Positions 1 to 8,277 of a stretch of DNA of 37,356 nt are shown here, in pieces. The notes under the pieces are model-generated. The model saw only the letters and a program-made list of their open reading frames with translations, ran no database searches and was not told the DNA's origin. Source of the DNA: a virus; the IMG/VR virus record IMGVR_UViG_3300021247_000261, positions 1-37,356 of that record; one strand, 5' to 3'. The position numbers and the translations under genes were made by a program. Numbering within the stretch: position 1 is the first letter of the stretch; every line of letters begins with the position of its first letter.

Positions 1-71
1 CCGATGCAGCGCGCAAACTGATTTGCGTCCTCGATCATGGCGGCAGGGCAAGCAATGGTTACAAGCGGCAT
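1..71 (-). CDS. Partial phage protein, N-terminus only
   Basis: Only the first 23 codons lie in the window; the gene runs off the left edge. Its ATG at 71 shares one base with the TGA of the lectin-like gene (TGATG), so it is the next translationally coupled gene of the late operon. The start reads MPLVTIACPAAMIEDANQF, which resembles a small hypothetical protein I associate with the tail-tip end of alphaproteobacterial phages. No function can be assigned. Confidence 0.55.
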   Translation of the reverse strand, partial: MPLVTIACPAAMIEDANQFARCI

Positions 72-871
72 CAGTAAGCCCCCGTGCGTGAGTTCATCCA
101 GTTTTCACAGGCCGTCATTTGTGCGGCGGTCAGCAATGTCGGGGACCAGCGGAAAATCGCGCCGTTGAGATAGCCCTGAAATCTGCGGCCTGTCGGGGTG
201 ACGTAATCGCCAAGAGACATCTGCCCGGATCGGAAGTTGCCGCCGCCCGTGGTGCTGGCGTCCGTTGCCGCCTGAACGCCATTGGCGCGCAAAGTCAGGG
301 TGGGCCCGGCTAGGTCGGAAATGATCCCGTAGACAACCGGCGTATTCAACGACAGCGCCGTCGCCACAGACCTGCCCGTTGTAAGACCGGCATGATACAG
401 GCGCGTGTTTGTGCCAGCGGCCAGCGGTGCCTCCAAGGCGACAGCGGAAAATCCGTTATCCGGCATGTTGAAAACCGTGCCGCGCGCGGCGGGGTCTGCC
501 GCTTTTGTCAGGCCGACGATGGCTTCAAATTTGCCCACGGTCGGCGTGATCGTGTCGGACAGCAGGCAATCATCAAGGCCGTCGAAATATAGCCGCCGCC
601 GCGATCCGGTGATGACAAACGTGGGACGCGACAGCGCAACGGTCTGCCGCATGTGCAGCCCGTTGCCCGATTTGTCCTTCATCAGGCCAACGGGGTCATT
701 CGAGGCGGTAACGGGGATCGTCCCTGCGCTGTCCTGAAACAGAGTGGACATGTCCGACGGGTCATACCAGGCTGATGCGTAAAATGTGGAGACTACGCTG
801 CTAGGGCTAAATCCGCGTTGCGGTCCGAATGGCGATGCAAAGCCATCAAACGGGCTTGCAATATCACGCAT
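71..871 (-). CDS. LamG/concanavalin A-like tail-tip protein
   Basis: The 266-residue product is probably a virion surface or receptor-contact protein. Its middle (about 35-75) carries a WYDPSD...FQDSAGTIPVT...DKSGNG pattern that I know from phage proteins with a LamG or concanavalin A-like fold. The rest is rich in short beta-type segments, consistent with a jelly roll, and there is no enzymatic motif. I use ATG 871 (MRDIASPFDGF) rather than TTG 880, because the ATG overlaps the upstream stop codon at 864-866 as ATGCGTGA, an arrangement typical of coupled phage genes. It lies last but one in the visible late operon, after the tail hub, as tail fibre genes usually do. The exact ligand is unknown. 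Lectin-like fold is inference from sequence style; virion location is inference from position. Confidence 0.75.
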   Translation of the reverse strand: MRDIASPFDGFASPFGPQRGFSPSSVVSTFYASAWYDPSDMSTLFQDSAGTIPVTASNDPVGLMKDKSGNGLHMRQTVALSRPTFVITGSRRRLYFDGLDDCLLSDTITPTVGKFEAIVGLTKAADPAARGTVFNMPDNGFSAVALEAPLAAGTNTRLYHAGLTTGRSVATALSLNTPVVYGIISDLAGPTLTLRANGVQAATDASTTGGGNFRSGQMSLGDYVTPTGRRFQGYLNGAIFRWSPTLLTAAQMTACENWMNSRTGAY

Positions 872-1148
872 GGCTGACAAACACCGTCACGGGCGAATAA
901 GCATAGGCCCAGACACGATCACGGCCAGACAGCCCCGGCCAAATGTCAGACAGCAAAACGTTCTTTTCACCCTGACCAGGATTGTATCTCGCAGACCCCG
1001 CAAAGGTATTTGGCGCGGTTGTATCCGTCGTGGCTGAAACAAAGATATGCGTCCCGCCTTTGTTCTGAAAGCTGATTTGCGAAACATCAGCATCAGTCAA
1101 CTGTGTCCAAGCATTTGCGGGGATATTCAGATCGGTATTCTGAGCCAT
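864..1148 (-). CDS. Small virion-associated protein, tail-tip region
   Basis: A 94-residue protein with the pattern LT(D)ADVSQISFQNKG...HIFVSATT...PAGS-like loops and a C-terminal VTVFVSHA strand, predicted all-beta. Similar short proteins occur beside tail fibre genes of Rhodobacterales phages, from memory. The start at 1148 is fixed by a strong GGAGG six bases upstream of the ATG; an in-frame ATG at 1160 would bury that site. One copy of the 13-bp late promoter motif lies 29 bases upstream, so this gene probably opens a short transcript that also includes the lectin-like gene. No catalytic motif is visible. Confidence 0.8.
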   Translation of the reverse strand: MAQNTDLNIPANAWTQLTDADVSQISFQNKGGTHIFVSATTDTTAPNTFAGSARYNPGQGEKNVLLSDIWPGLSGRDRVWAYAYSPVTVFVSHA

Positions 1149-1177
1149 AACGGCCTCCATTCATTTAGGATTGCTAC

Positions 1178-1190
1178 GTTATACCATAAC
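1178..1190 (-). promoter_or_regulatory. Late promoter motif, copy 1
   Basis: The minus strand reads GTTATGGTATAAC. It contains an extended -10 form (TGG-TATAAC), and ATGACA lies 17 bases upstream as a fair -35 box. The same 13 bases recur at 11620-11632 and 16062-16074, each 23-29 bases from a well-supported start codon. The core is also an inverted repeat (GTTAT-GGT-ATAAC), so it could bind a dimeric activator. The gap 1149-1245 holds nothing else that I can recognise. Confidence 0.7.
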
Positions 1191-1245
1191 ATATGCTCTA
1201 TGTCATTATGCGCTTACTGGGTTAAGTCATGTGTGATTTTCTGCG

Positions 1246-1779
1246 TTATTTTACGCCAAAAACCCTGATTGACCCTGCGTCAAAACTTCCAGCAGTAACC
1301 CCAAACGTGATTGATGCTGTTGCCGTGGAATAACCAGGTCTGTTCATATAGTTAGTTGGGGTTGATAACAATGATGGTGGAGCGGCAGGGTTTTGCACGG
1401 ATGATTGTCCTGACAGTATTCCAGACGCAAGAGATACATCAAACAGACCATACCATGCGTTGACTGTGGTGGCCATCAATCCGCCAATGATAAGCGTAGA
1501 TGATTCAATATAAAGGCTTGCTGTTGAGCTGGACGAAACACCATCAACGTCAATCCTCAGGAATTTGTAAGGAGTTAGCACAAGCCCGCTCAGCGTTTGC
1601 GTCGCTCCGCTTGTGGTGGTTATCGTTCCAAGTAAGACAGTTGGTAGCATGTTTGCCGGAACCGATGCATCTGCCTCGGCAATCGACAGCGTGTTATCCC
1701 GCAGCGCCTGAATTGTCGCAGCAAACGGCTTTGCACCGACAGCGACTAGCGCGCTAGAGATTGATGTGTATGTCGTCAT
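1246..1779 (-). CDS. Hypothetical tail-associated protein
   Basis: A 177-residue protein starting MTTYTSISSALV with an early ALRDNTLSIAEAD segment. This N-terminal style (a short helix with RDN.L.IAE) is one I know from phage proteins near tail fibres; the remainder is Ser/Thr/Gly-rich and beta-like. It begins one base after the tail hub stop codon and has an AGGTGG ribosome site, so it belongs to the same transcript. It could be a tail fibre adaptor or a hub-associated protein, but nothing in the sequence decides between these. The end at 1246 is followed by the promoter-bearing gap before the next gene. Confidence 0.75.
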   Translation of the reverse strand: MTTYTSISSALVAVGAKPFAATIQALRDNTLSIAEADASVPANMLPTVLLGTITTTSGATQTLSGLVLTPYKFLRIDVDGVSSSSTASLYIESSTLIIGGLMATTVNAWYGLFDVSLASGILSGQSSVQNPAAPPSLLSTPTNYMNRPGYSTATASITFGVTAGSFDAGSIRVFGVK

Positions 1780-1780
1780 G

Positions 1781-3502
1781 TCAAATCCACCTGTAAGGCA
1801 TCACATTGCCTGCGCCGTCTGTTCCGTCTGCATCAACCCAGCATCCTGTATCCATAAGCGGGTTAGTGTCACCATCAGCAACCCATTCCCAAAGCAATCC
1901 GGCGCTTTCGTTATCCTCTGCCGTAAACTTATAGACCCCGCCTTGCGTCACTGTCTCGGCTGATGTGATAAGCCATGATCCGTTCTTTGTCGCGCCATAA
2001 ATATCAACATCAAGGAAGTGATTGACAAGCAAAACGTCGCCAGTCCACACAGATGAAATATCCTTGGCATCAAGGTTGAACGTGATCGCCTTTCGCACAT
2101 CACGAAACCGTTGCAGGTAGGCGTTGCCAAGCGTTGCGGCAATAACGCTTGTGTTTACCCATCTGCAAAAGATTTCTTTAACCTTGCTTTCGCCATATTG
2201 ACGCTCTTTATCAACGTCAATAATCGCTTCCCCATTAGAAAAGCTGAATTTGTCAGTCACGCTCAGTGTCGGGTTTCTAAGCCCATAATAGACATAGACC
2301 TGCGAAGCCCTGTCCTTTGGGTTTTCCTCAATCACAACGCTGTCAGCAATAAGGTTTGCATCTTCTGTCAGAGTTGCGGCGCTATAGTTTGGCCGTTGCG
2401 CGCGCAAAAGGATTTTCTGCACACGCTCATCCCACCATACGTTTGCAAGCCCTTGCTGGCACAATTCGCCTACAAGTTTTTGCACCTCAACCGGATCTGA
2501 TAGATACGCCGTGAACGTGTAAAGCGCGCGCCATTCGTTAAACTCAGCATCCCAATCAGCCTTGGTGATATAGCTTGTCGGGATTGCGCCCCACGTCGTC
2601 AACAGATCATAGATAATATCCGTAAACGGCTCCGACACATACGATACAACGCGCTGCACCTTGTCAAACTGGTTATGCGCCGATGCCGTTGTGTTAAGTT
2701 GCCCGCGCGTTACACCGCTAAAGGCAAGGTTGCTTCCTGATGTTGCAACGGAAGTGTAGGCCATGATCTCGGAATTAATCCGCACCCATCCAGTTGCGGG
2801 ATAATCAGTTATCACAGCGCCAGCTACATTAAATGATGTAGCACTATTGGTAATTCCAAGAGCAAGAGACCCAGCCGACAATGGCGGGCAAGTTACTTGT
2901 GTATCAGTTACCTTGCGGAGAATATCCTTAGCCGTGATTTGCACCGACGATCTAGCCGCATCGATCTTTTCAATCGAGTATTCGCGCTTAATCATGTCAG
3001 CCAAAGCATCGCCAAAATAGCCATCGTAAATCCGCAACACATAGCCAGTGTGATACGGATTGCGCGCAAGCCATTTAGTCCAGAATGATCCGCGATCCAT
3101 CGGATCATATGACCGCGACGAAATATAAGGATCAAACCCAATATCGTTATATGGGAAGTCCTTGATTGCCACCGTTGCAACAGCCCGAAGGCCAAGCGGT
3201 GATAGATCGGAATTGCCAGCCCCTACGTTGAGAACCGTTGGCGCAGTATCAACAGCCATCAGCGCCGGAATTGCGTTAGACGGCTGGAAAGCGCCAGCAT
3301 CGGATAGATATCTATTTGCCGCAGGATAGACAAACTGCATCACCACTTCATCTGTCAAATCAAGCGCGGCAAGATACTTGCAGCTTGCATCCGTGTTGAA
3401 GCACTTCTCGCCGGTAGCGAGGCATGGCGATGTGCCAAAAACACGGCTGCATAGCGGCTGCACAATTTCGACAACCTGCAAAGGCTCCCGCGCGAAGGTC
3501 AT
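1781..3502 (-). CDS. Tail hub/tip protein with N-terminal Cys4 motif
   Basis: The 573-residue protein sits where the tail hub or baseplate protein is normally encoded, two genes after the tape measure. Near its N-terminus it has four spaced cysteines (C18, C27, C34, C41) in the context PLCSRVFGTSPCLATGEKCF. This resembles the cysteine-rich domain of phage BR0599/DUF2163-type tail proteins and, in principle, the Fe-S-binding domain of lambda gpL. The central and C-terminal parts are beta-rich with FT..D.IYDLLT and YLQRFRD segments typical of hub-like proteins. Its start overlaps the preceding gene by four bases (ATGA). Metal binding is inferred from the cysteine spacing only. It probably contacts the tape measure and forms the tip that opens at infection. 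Confidence 0.75.
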   Translation of the reverse strand: MTFAREPLQVVEIVQPLCSRVFGTSPCLATGEKCFNTDASCKYLAALDLTDEVVMQFVYPAANRYLSDAGAFQPSNAIPALMAVDTAPTVLNVGAGNSDLSPLGLRAVATVAIKDFPYNDIGFDPYISSRSYDPMDRGSFWTKWLARNPYHTGYVLRIYDGYFGDALADMIKREYSIEKIDAARSSVQITAKDILRKVTDTQVTCPPLSAGSLALGITNSATSFNVAGAVITDYPATGWVRINSEIMAYTSVATSGSNLAFSGVTRGQLNTTASAHNQFDKVQRVVSYVSEPFTDIIYDLLTTWGAIPTSYITKADWDAEFNEWRALYTFTAYLSDPVEVQKLVGELCQQGLANVWWDERVQKILLRAQRPNYSAATLTEDANLIADSVVIEENPKDRASQVYVYYGLRNPTLSVTDKFSFSNGEAIIDVDKERQYGESKVKEIFCRWVNTSVIAATLGNAYLQRFRDVRKAITFNLDAKDISSVWTGDVLLVNHFLDVDIYGATKNGSWLITSAETVTQGGVYKFTAEDNESAGLLWEWVADGDTNPLMDTGCWVDADGTDGAGNVMPYRWI

Positions 3503-4293
3503 TCCAGTAGCCCCGTGATATTCAGAGTTACGGCCATTAGATCACGAACACCCATGTTTTCAGGCTGCGGCACTTCATCCGTCCAGCACCATGCTACGCT
3601 TTCCGGCATCCTAAGCGGGTTTTGGATAAAGCCAAATGGCGTTTGTGGGAGTGTCAGTGCAAATGTTGCCCAAGTGCTGCGCACCCATGCAGCGGTCAGG
3701 TTTTGCCACGGCATTTGCGTTCTGGAAGCCTGGCGCTGCACCGTGCGGCCAAGCCATTGCCCAGTCTCGCTGATGCTATGCCGCGTCTCGACAAGCCTGG
3801 ATAGCCCGATAGGCGTAATGCCAGCATAGATCGGGCGCTCCATTTGCATGGCAACACCAGCCCGAATAATTCCGATCTGTGCATCAGCAGATGCGCCAGT
3901 AATGGTTAGCTTGACCTCCCTGACTACATAGGCAACGCCGACATTATTAAACATCGCAGCGATTGCGCTATTGTCAGTCGGCGTGATCGTCGCCCGCGTT
4001 GTGTGCGCCCCACCTGCCGTGGCAGCGGTTGAAATTTCAACAGTGCATCCGGTAGTGCCTAGGTTGTGCGATGCGATGAATACGGTATCAACCGAAGCAT
4101 CAGCCGCCGTGACGATTACCCACGTCGCAGAAAGCGCACCACAGGCCCACTTCTGGAATGTGTAATCATTGGTCGCATAATCGCCATTTGTGCCTCCTGC
4201 GGTCACTGTGCCAGTGATCGGCGCATAGAGAATACGCGCATGGTTTAGCGGCATATTCGCCCCGACGGTATAGCCTGACGTTGATAGTGTCAT
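3499..4293 (-). CDS. Minor tail protein, distal-tail position
   Basis: A 264-residue protein between the tape measure and the hub, overlapping both neighbours by four bases (ATGA). This is the usual place of the distal tail protein or a functional equivalent such as lambda gpM. Sequence features are a beta-rich N-terminal half with FIASHNLGTTGCTVEIS and a Trp-rich C-terminal half (MPWQNLTAAWVRSTWATF, WCWTDEVPQPENMG). No enzymatic motif is visible. The assignment as distal tail protein rests on position and size, so minor tail protein is the safe name. Confidence 0.7.
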   Translation of the reverse strand: MTLSTSGYTVGANMPLNHARILYAPITGTVTAGGTNGDYATNDYTFQKWACGALSATWVIVTAADASVDTVFIASHNLGTTGCTVEISTAATAGGAHTTRATITPTDNSAIAAMFNNVGVAYVVREVKLTITGASADAQIGIIRAGVAMQMERPIYAGITPIGLSRLVETRHSISETGQWLGRTVQRQASRTQMPWQNLTAAWVRSTWATFALTLPQTPFGFIQNPLRMPESVAWCWTDEVPQPENMGVRDLMAVTLNITGLLE

Positions 4294-5906
4294 GATACCA
4301 CCGCCTGAATGTTCATGCCGTTTCGGCCTGCCTGATTGAGTTGCGTTGCGATCTGACGAATAATCCGCTCTCCAAATCCAAACGGATCATTCGAGATTGT
4401 GAAGTTTAGCGTCTGCGTCGGGCTTGCAGCGGCTTGCGTTGTGGTGCCAGCCCCAGCCGTTCCTGCGCTTGTTTTACTACCGCCCTTGATTGCATTGACC
4501 GCGCCCATGCCTGCCGCCAGAACCTTTGCAGCCGCCGCAAATTTGGCAAGCGGGTTCATTCCAGGCGTTGCCAATACCTGCGCATATGCCCGCCATGCGT
4601 TAATCAGCGCCTCGGCAGCGCCAAACGCCCTACCAAGTTTCAGCATCTTGTCATTGCCAGACGACATGGCATCAGCCATCGCTCCAAAGAAAGCGCCAGC
4701 CTTCTGTAGCCCATCGCCATAGCGATACACATCAATCGCGCTCATCTTGTCGGAGTGCTGTTGCTGCGCTTGCTCCATCATTGCGGCATATTCGGTTTGA
4801 GTGATAAGCCGCTGATCTAGAGCCGCGCGCAGGGTTTCTTGCTGCCGCGTATAGCTTTCTATCTGGAGTTGCTCTTGCGTCATGAGGCTGTTTTGCAGGG
4901 TTTCCAATTCACCTACGATAGGATTTGACCCACCTCCACCCCCACCGCCACCGCCGAAGCTCATGCCAAGATCAGCTGTGCCATTGCCAGCGCCAGAATA
5001 TCCAAGCGTGGCAGGCGGAGCATTGCCAACCTGTGCCGACCCCTTGGCCGATAGCGTTGCCATAGCAGCGGCTGCGCTTGCCAGCCTGCTTGCCAATGCG
5101 GCTGCATCACTTATAGCCCCAGACAGCCAACCCCCGCTAGGTGCGTTTGCCACAAGCGCAATTACGGCGTTTTTGGCATCAACAGTGCTTTTGACCATTC
5201 CGCCAATGGATGTTTTGATCTGATCTACCTTAGCGTTAAGTTGCGTCGTCGCATCACGCGCTCGTCTGTATCCATCGATCTGCGCATACAGCCCGCGCAA
5301 TGTTGCGTCAATTGCTTTGACTTGGCCGTTCAGTGATGCAAGTTGATATCTTGCAGCCCCTTCCATCTGTGCCTCTAGCGCTATGCGCTCGGCAATAAGA
5401 CGGTTTATTTCTTCAACTACCAAGACTTCCTTTTGGTCAATACCCATTGTTATTGCAGCAGCTTGAATGCGAAATGCCTCTGTGGCCTCTGTCAATTCCT
5501 TTGTTGCAGCCGTTAAGGCCGCAGCCTTTTCGCTCGTCCCACCAAATGCGGCCATCAGCATAGGCAATGCAATACCGGCAAGCAAACCAGCCGCAGCACC
5601 TACCGCACCAAATGCCAGACCCATATCAGGCAACTGAATTGCCAGCGCCTGCACAAAGTTGCCAGTCGCCATAGTTTGCTGGCCAACCTGCGAAAGCTGT
5701 TGCGCCATGCCGCGCATAGTGTTCGATGCACCATTTGCCGCAGGCGGAATTTTCTTAAATTTATCTCCAAGCCCAGATACCTTGAGGCCAGCGGCTTCAG
5801 CACCAGCAATCAGCTTGGCAAGATCGCCATTTGCAGCAGCAACGGCAGCTTTCAAATCCGTTGCATCGCCAGTGATTTTGATATTAAGCGCGCTCAGTTC
5901 GGTCAT
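4290..5906 (-). CDS. Tail tape measure protein
   Basis: The 538-residue product is helical and alanine-rich, with an N-terminal MTELSALNIKITGDATDLKAA start, a strongly hydrophobic segment (about residues 90-120: GLAFGAVGAAAGLLAGIALP) and long amphipathic helices after it. This is the layout of phage tape measure proteins, which set tail length and help DNA entry. A run of about nine glycines near residue 315 separates the two halves. At roughly 0.15 nm per residue it would give a tail of about 80 nm, which is short for a siphovirus. It overlaps the upstream chaperone gene by 23 bases and the downstream gene by four. No peptidoglycan-degrading domain is visible. Confidence 0.88.
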   Translation of the reverse strand: MTELSALNIKITGDATDLKAAVAAANGDLAKLIAGAEAAGLKVSGLGDKFKKIPPAANGASNTMRGMAQQLSQVGQQTMATGNFVQALAIQLPDMGLAFGAVGAAAGLLAGIALPMLMAAFGGTSEKAAALTAATKELTEATEAFRIQAAAITMGIDQKEVLVVEEINRLIAERIALEAQMEGAARYQLASLNGQVKAIDATLRGLYAQIDGYRRARDATTQLNAKVDQIKTSIGGMVKSTVDAKNAVIALVANAPSGGWLSGAISDAAALASRLASAAAAMATLSAKGSAQVGNAPPATLGYSGAGNGTADLGMSFGGGGGGGGGSNPIVGELETLQNSLMTQEQLQIESYTRQQETLRAALDQRLITQTEYAAMMEQAQQQHSDKMSAIDVYRYGDGLQKAGAFFGAMADAMSSGNDKMLKLGRAFGAAEALINAWRAYAQVLATPGMNPLAKFAAAAKVLAAGMGAVNAIKGGSKTSAGTAGAGTTTQAAASPTQTLNFTISNDPFGFGERIIRQIATQLNQAGRNGMNIQAVVS

Positions 5907-6078
5907 TCATCTTTTCCTTATGCATCCGACGCGCCTTATCCCATTCAGACTTTGTAAATCCGCCAGCAGTCGCCTTGCCGCTTGTCATTTCCTCAATCCT
6001 ACGGCTTTCGACAATCTTGGCGTCCAACTCTACCCACCAATCATAAACAGGTAATTGCCAAAACTCGCTAGGCTGCAT
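5884..6078 (-). CDS. Tail assembly chaperone, downstream (T-like) part
   Basis: The 64-residue frame starts MQPSEFWQLPVYDWW, matching the FW.L...(E/D)W pattern of the second half of tail assembly chaperones in phages and gene transfer agents. The frame stays open upstream of this ATG through 6079-6131 and reads WAAFERSAYQAARSW directly before MQPSEFW, which looks like real coding sequence. I therefore expect it to be made mainly as a -1 frameshift extension of the upstream gene (6129-6506), as with gpG/gpGT. An independently started product from 6078 is possible. It lies immediately before the tape measure, the conserved place for this pair. Confidence 0.75.
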   Translation of the reverse strand: MQPSEFWQLPVYDWWVELDAKIVESRRIEEMTSGKATAGGFTKSEWDKARRMHKEKMNDRTERA

Positions 6079-6128
6079 ATCCCAAGATCGGGCGGCTTGA
6101 TAGGCTGACCGCTCAAACGCCGCCCACG

Positions 6129-6506
6129 TTACTCCCCCGATTGTTCCTTACCCTCGTCAGGCTGCGTTTCCTCAGATCGCGGCGTTACGATCAAAGCCAG
6201 ATAGTCAGATGCAATTGATTTTCCGATCAATAGACCTGCATCAAACACCGATTCCTGAACATCCTTAAGCGTCACGGCTTCGCCCGCCGCTTTTGCTCCG
6301 ATGTGAATTATCATCGGGATATTATCGACGGTAAACGAAAACTTGGGATGATAGACTTGCCCAACCTGCGCCATCATTGCCTCAAGCGCGGCCTCACGGG
6401 CGATAGCAAGCGGATCTGCAACTATCTTGGCAATATCACGGGCTGCGCCGAAAGTTGCTGCCAACTCCAAACGCAACCCGCCAAATTCAGCCGTCATTGA
6501 CCGCAT
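6129..6506 (-). CDS. Tail assembly chaperone, upstream (G-like) part
   Basis: The 125-residue protein lies between tail tube and tape measure, where the first tail chaperone is encoded; it should keep the tape measure soluble while tube subunits assemble. ATG 6506 overlaps the tail tube stop as TGATG; an alternative start is ATG 6497 (MTAEFGGL), and FGGLRLEL is similar to the N-terminus of gene-transfer-agent tail chaperones. The acidic C-terminus (TQPDEGKEQSGE) ends at a TAA preceded by five consecutive G, a plausible slip site leading into the next frame. Confidence 0.72.
   Translation of the reverse strand: MRSMTAEFGGLRLELAATFGAARDIAKIVADPLAIAREAALEAMMAQVGQVYHPKFSFTVDNIPMIIHIGAKAAGEAVTLKDVQESVFDAGLLIGKSIASDYLALIVTPRSEETQPDEGKEQSGE
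6132..6140 (-). promoter_or_regulatory. Candidate -1 ribosomal frameshift site
   Basis: The minus strand reads TCG GGG GAG then the stop TAA of the first chaperone. A P-site GGG tRNA can slip back one base on the G5 run and continue in the frame of the 5884-6078 gene, giving one fused protein. The extension frame has no stop between here and 6078. The heptamer is not a canonical X-XXY-YYZ site, so efficiency is uncertain. Confidence 0.5.
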
Positions 6507-6892
6507 CAAACACCAGCCGCATAGGTGACAGATCCGCTCGACATGAACTCAGCCGTGAACTCCACAGCGCCATCATGTTCGCCAGTCTGTTCAAAGCTGG
6601 ACAGAAGGAAGGTGCCAGTCAGCGTTCCCGTGGTAGTCGGCAATTCCGTGACGATGGTTTTGCTGATGCCATTGAAGAATGCGTTGATAAGCACCTGATC
6701 CGACGAAATTCCACCGACGGTAATATCCACAGACCGAAGGCCAGGCGTGGTAAGCAAGGTGCGCCAGCCGCTATCGTCGTCCGTGGTCACGTCTACCAGA
6801 TCATTGGTGAGCGTGTATCCTTTGCTTTTGACGCCAACTAGGGTGACGCTATCCCATTTGATTTGCAGGTTTCTGCCGTTAGTGCCAGCCAT
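6506..6892 (-). CDS. Major tail tube protein, TP901-1/GTA-like
   Basis: A 128-residue protein beginning MAGTNGRNLQIKWD with the pattern DLVDVTTDDDSGWRTLL, LRSVDITVGGIS and LLSSFEQTGEHDGAVEFTAE. These are recognisable features of TP901-1-type major tail proteins, also used by gene transfer agents: a beta-sandwich that stacks as hexamers to form the tube. Length agrees with the family (about 130-140 residues). It follows the tail terminator module and precedes the chaperone pair, as expected. An AAGGA ribosome site precedes the ATG. Confidence 0.88.
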   Translation of the reverse strand: MAGTNGRNLQIKWDSVTLVGVKSKGYTLTNDLVDVTTDDDSGWRTLLTTPGLRSVDITVGGISSDQVLINAFFNGISKTIVTELPTTTGTLTGTFLLSSFEQTGEHDGAVEFTAEFMSSGSVTYAAGV

Positions 6893-6903
6893 GATTTCAA
6901 TCC

Positions 6904-7425
6904 TTACGCGCTACGGGCCAAGATGCCGATTTGATAGGTCGCCGCTGCGCCCGACGAGTTGGCGATCCGAAGAATGTCTGCGGTGCTGGCCGTGATTGTG
7001 CCAATGCCGCCAGTATCGCTGCACCCAAGGAAAACAAAACCACCTGGGCGAATTGGGCCAATGGTAGGGGTGGTGCCGCCAAGGAAGCCGACGAATGGGT
7101 TAGTTGCGCCGCCAATGGTCAGGTTGGTGGTATTTGCAGTCGCGCTGTTTTTCGGCGCATTGATAACCAGCAATCCAACCATTTTGACCATCGTCAACGT
7201 CGATCCGAAAGCCGAAGTCAGCACCCCAGCAAGGTCAAGATCATCGTTGGTGGCGGATGCTACGGTGCGCTCGTCAACCCATAGTTGGTTTGCCATGCCC
7301 GCCGATGTGCCATCGGTAAGGGAAATGGTTTGCTCGATGGACGGCGAGAACGTCGGCCCCCCAAAATCGTTTGATCCAGTTTCGGTGGCCCGCAGAAAGG
7401 CCATCATGCTAGAAGTCAGTGCCAT
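6904..7425 (-). CDS. Hypothetical virion protein between tail terminator and tube
   Basis: A 173-residue Gly/Thr/Ser/Ala-rich protein, predicted largely beta, with MALTSSMMAFLRATETGSND at the start and ILARSA at the end. I do not recognise the family. Its place between the tail terminator (7427-7837) and the tube (6506-6892) makes a structural role likely, either an extra tail tube or neck component or a surface decoration. The spacing is 1 base to the upstream gene and 11 to the downstream one. No signal peptide or membrane segment is visible. Confidence 0.7.
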   Translation of the reverse strand: MALTSSMMAFLRATETGSNDFGGPTFSPSIEQTISLTDGTSAGMANQLWVDERTVASATNDDLDLAGVLTSAFGSTLTMVKMVGLLVINAPKNSATANTTNLTIGGATNPFVGFLGGTTPTIGPIRPGGFVFLGCSDTGGIGTITASTADILRIANSSGAAATYQIGILARSA

Positions 7426-7426
7426 T

Positions 7427-7837
7427 TTAAGAGCCTCTCTGAATGGTCAATCTGTATCGCTGTATTCCGTGCTTTGTGACGCCATCAGGATCATCCATAG
7501 CCTCGGAAAACTCATGCAGGCAATCTATCACAGAATAGCCTGTTTTGGAAAGGGTTGCGCGATTTAGCCTATCATATGCCGCCTGCATGATTGTTTTGAC
7601 CTGGCTAAACCCTTCGGCGCGTGACCAGAAATGCACGGTTACAGTGATTTCAGCCCCAACCTGATCGTCTGTATCAAAAGCAACTGATGTATCATTGCCA
7701 ATCACGGCATATGGAAACGACGTAGCAGGTGCGCCCTCTGGCAAGAATGGCGCTGTATCGAATATCGATACGCTAGTGCCTAGATTGCCAGTCAGTCGGT
7801 CAAAGATTATCTGTTGCGCGACGTTTAGAAAGCTCAT
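7427..7837 (-). CDS. Tail terminator, DUF3168 family
   Basis: The 136-residue protein has the order typical for DUF3168 tail-completion proteins: an N-terminal helix (NVAQQIIFDRLTGN), then FPYAVIGNDTSV, then VTVHFWSRAEGFSQVKTIMQ and a C-terminal RYRLTIQ strand. These proteins cap the finished tail tube and bind the connector. Start overlaps the upstream stop by four bases (ATGA). It lies exactly between the HK97 gp10-like gene and the tube genes, which is its standard position. Confidence 0.88.
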   Translation of the reverse strand: MSFLNVAQQIIFDRLTGNLGTSVSIFDTAPFLPEGAPATSFPYAVIGNDTSVAFDTDDQVGAEITVTVHFWSRAEGFSQVKTIMQAAYDRLNRATLSKTGYSVIDCLHEFSEAMDDPDGVTKHGIQRYRLTIQRGS

Positions 7838-8277
7838 TTGACCATCGCCTCAATCCGTGTTTTCAATTCTTTCTCAATGCCGATCTTAGCCTTTTCAAAC
7901 GATGGCAACAGCCAAGGACGTGCGGACATGCGGCTTGTGCCAAACTCTAGCCATGCGCCATACTTCACCGCCGTGCCAACCTCGCCAGACAGGCTTGCTG
8001 CCGTTGGCATAATAACGCGCACTGATGAGGCAAGACGGCCTGTATCGGTCGCAGGATAAGCGCCTGGCGCTGATGCGCGGTGCGCCCTGCGTGGATTGTA
8101 TTTCTGATATACGCGCCCGCCACCGCCGCCTTGAATACCCTGAATGGCAAAGGCTTGAGTGTCCATTACCAGATCAGTAATCGTTTCAATCACCACAGCC
8201 TCGGCATCAGCGCCCAGCGCCTTTAGCTGCCCAAGCAGTTGCGCCATGCCATCAAGTTGCACACCGATCCTTGTCAC
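7834..8277 (-). CDS. HK97 gp10-like head-tail/tail completion protein
   Basis: I start this gene at GTG 8277, which overlaps the upstream stop (GTGA) and gives VTRIGVQLDGMAQLLGQLKAL, the usual N-terminal style of the HK97 gp10 family (147 residues). Downstream features are PRRAHRASAPGAYPATDTGRLASSV, then YGAWLEFGTSRMSARPWLLP, both hallmark motifs of the family. Longer in-frame starts up to 8304 would overlap the upstream gene needlessly. The protein takes part in joining head and tail. Confidence 0.88.
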   Translation of the reverse strand: MTRIGVQLDGMAQLLGQLKALGADAEAVVIETITDLVMDTQAFAIQGIQGGGGGRVYQKYNPRRAHRASAPGAYPATDTGRLASSVRVIMPTAASLSGEVGTAVKYGAWLEFGTSRMSARPWLLPSFEKAKIGIEKELKTRIEAMVK

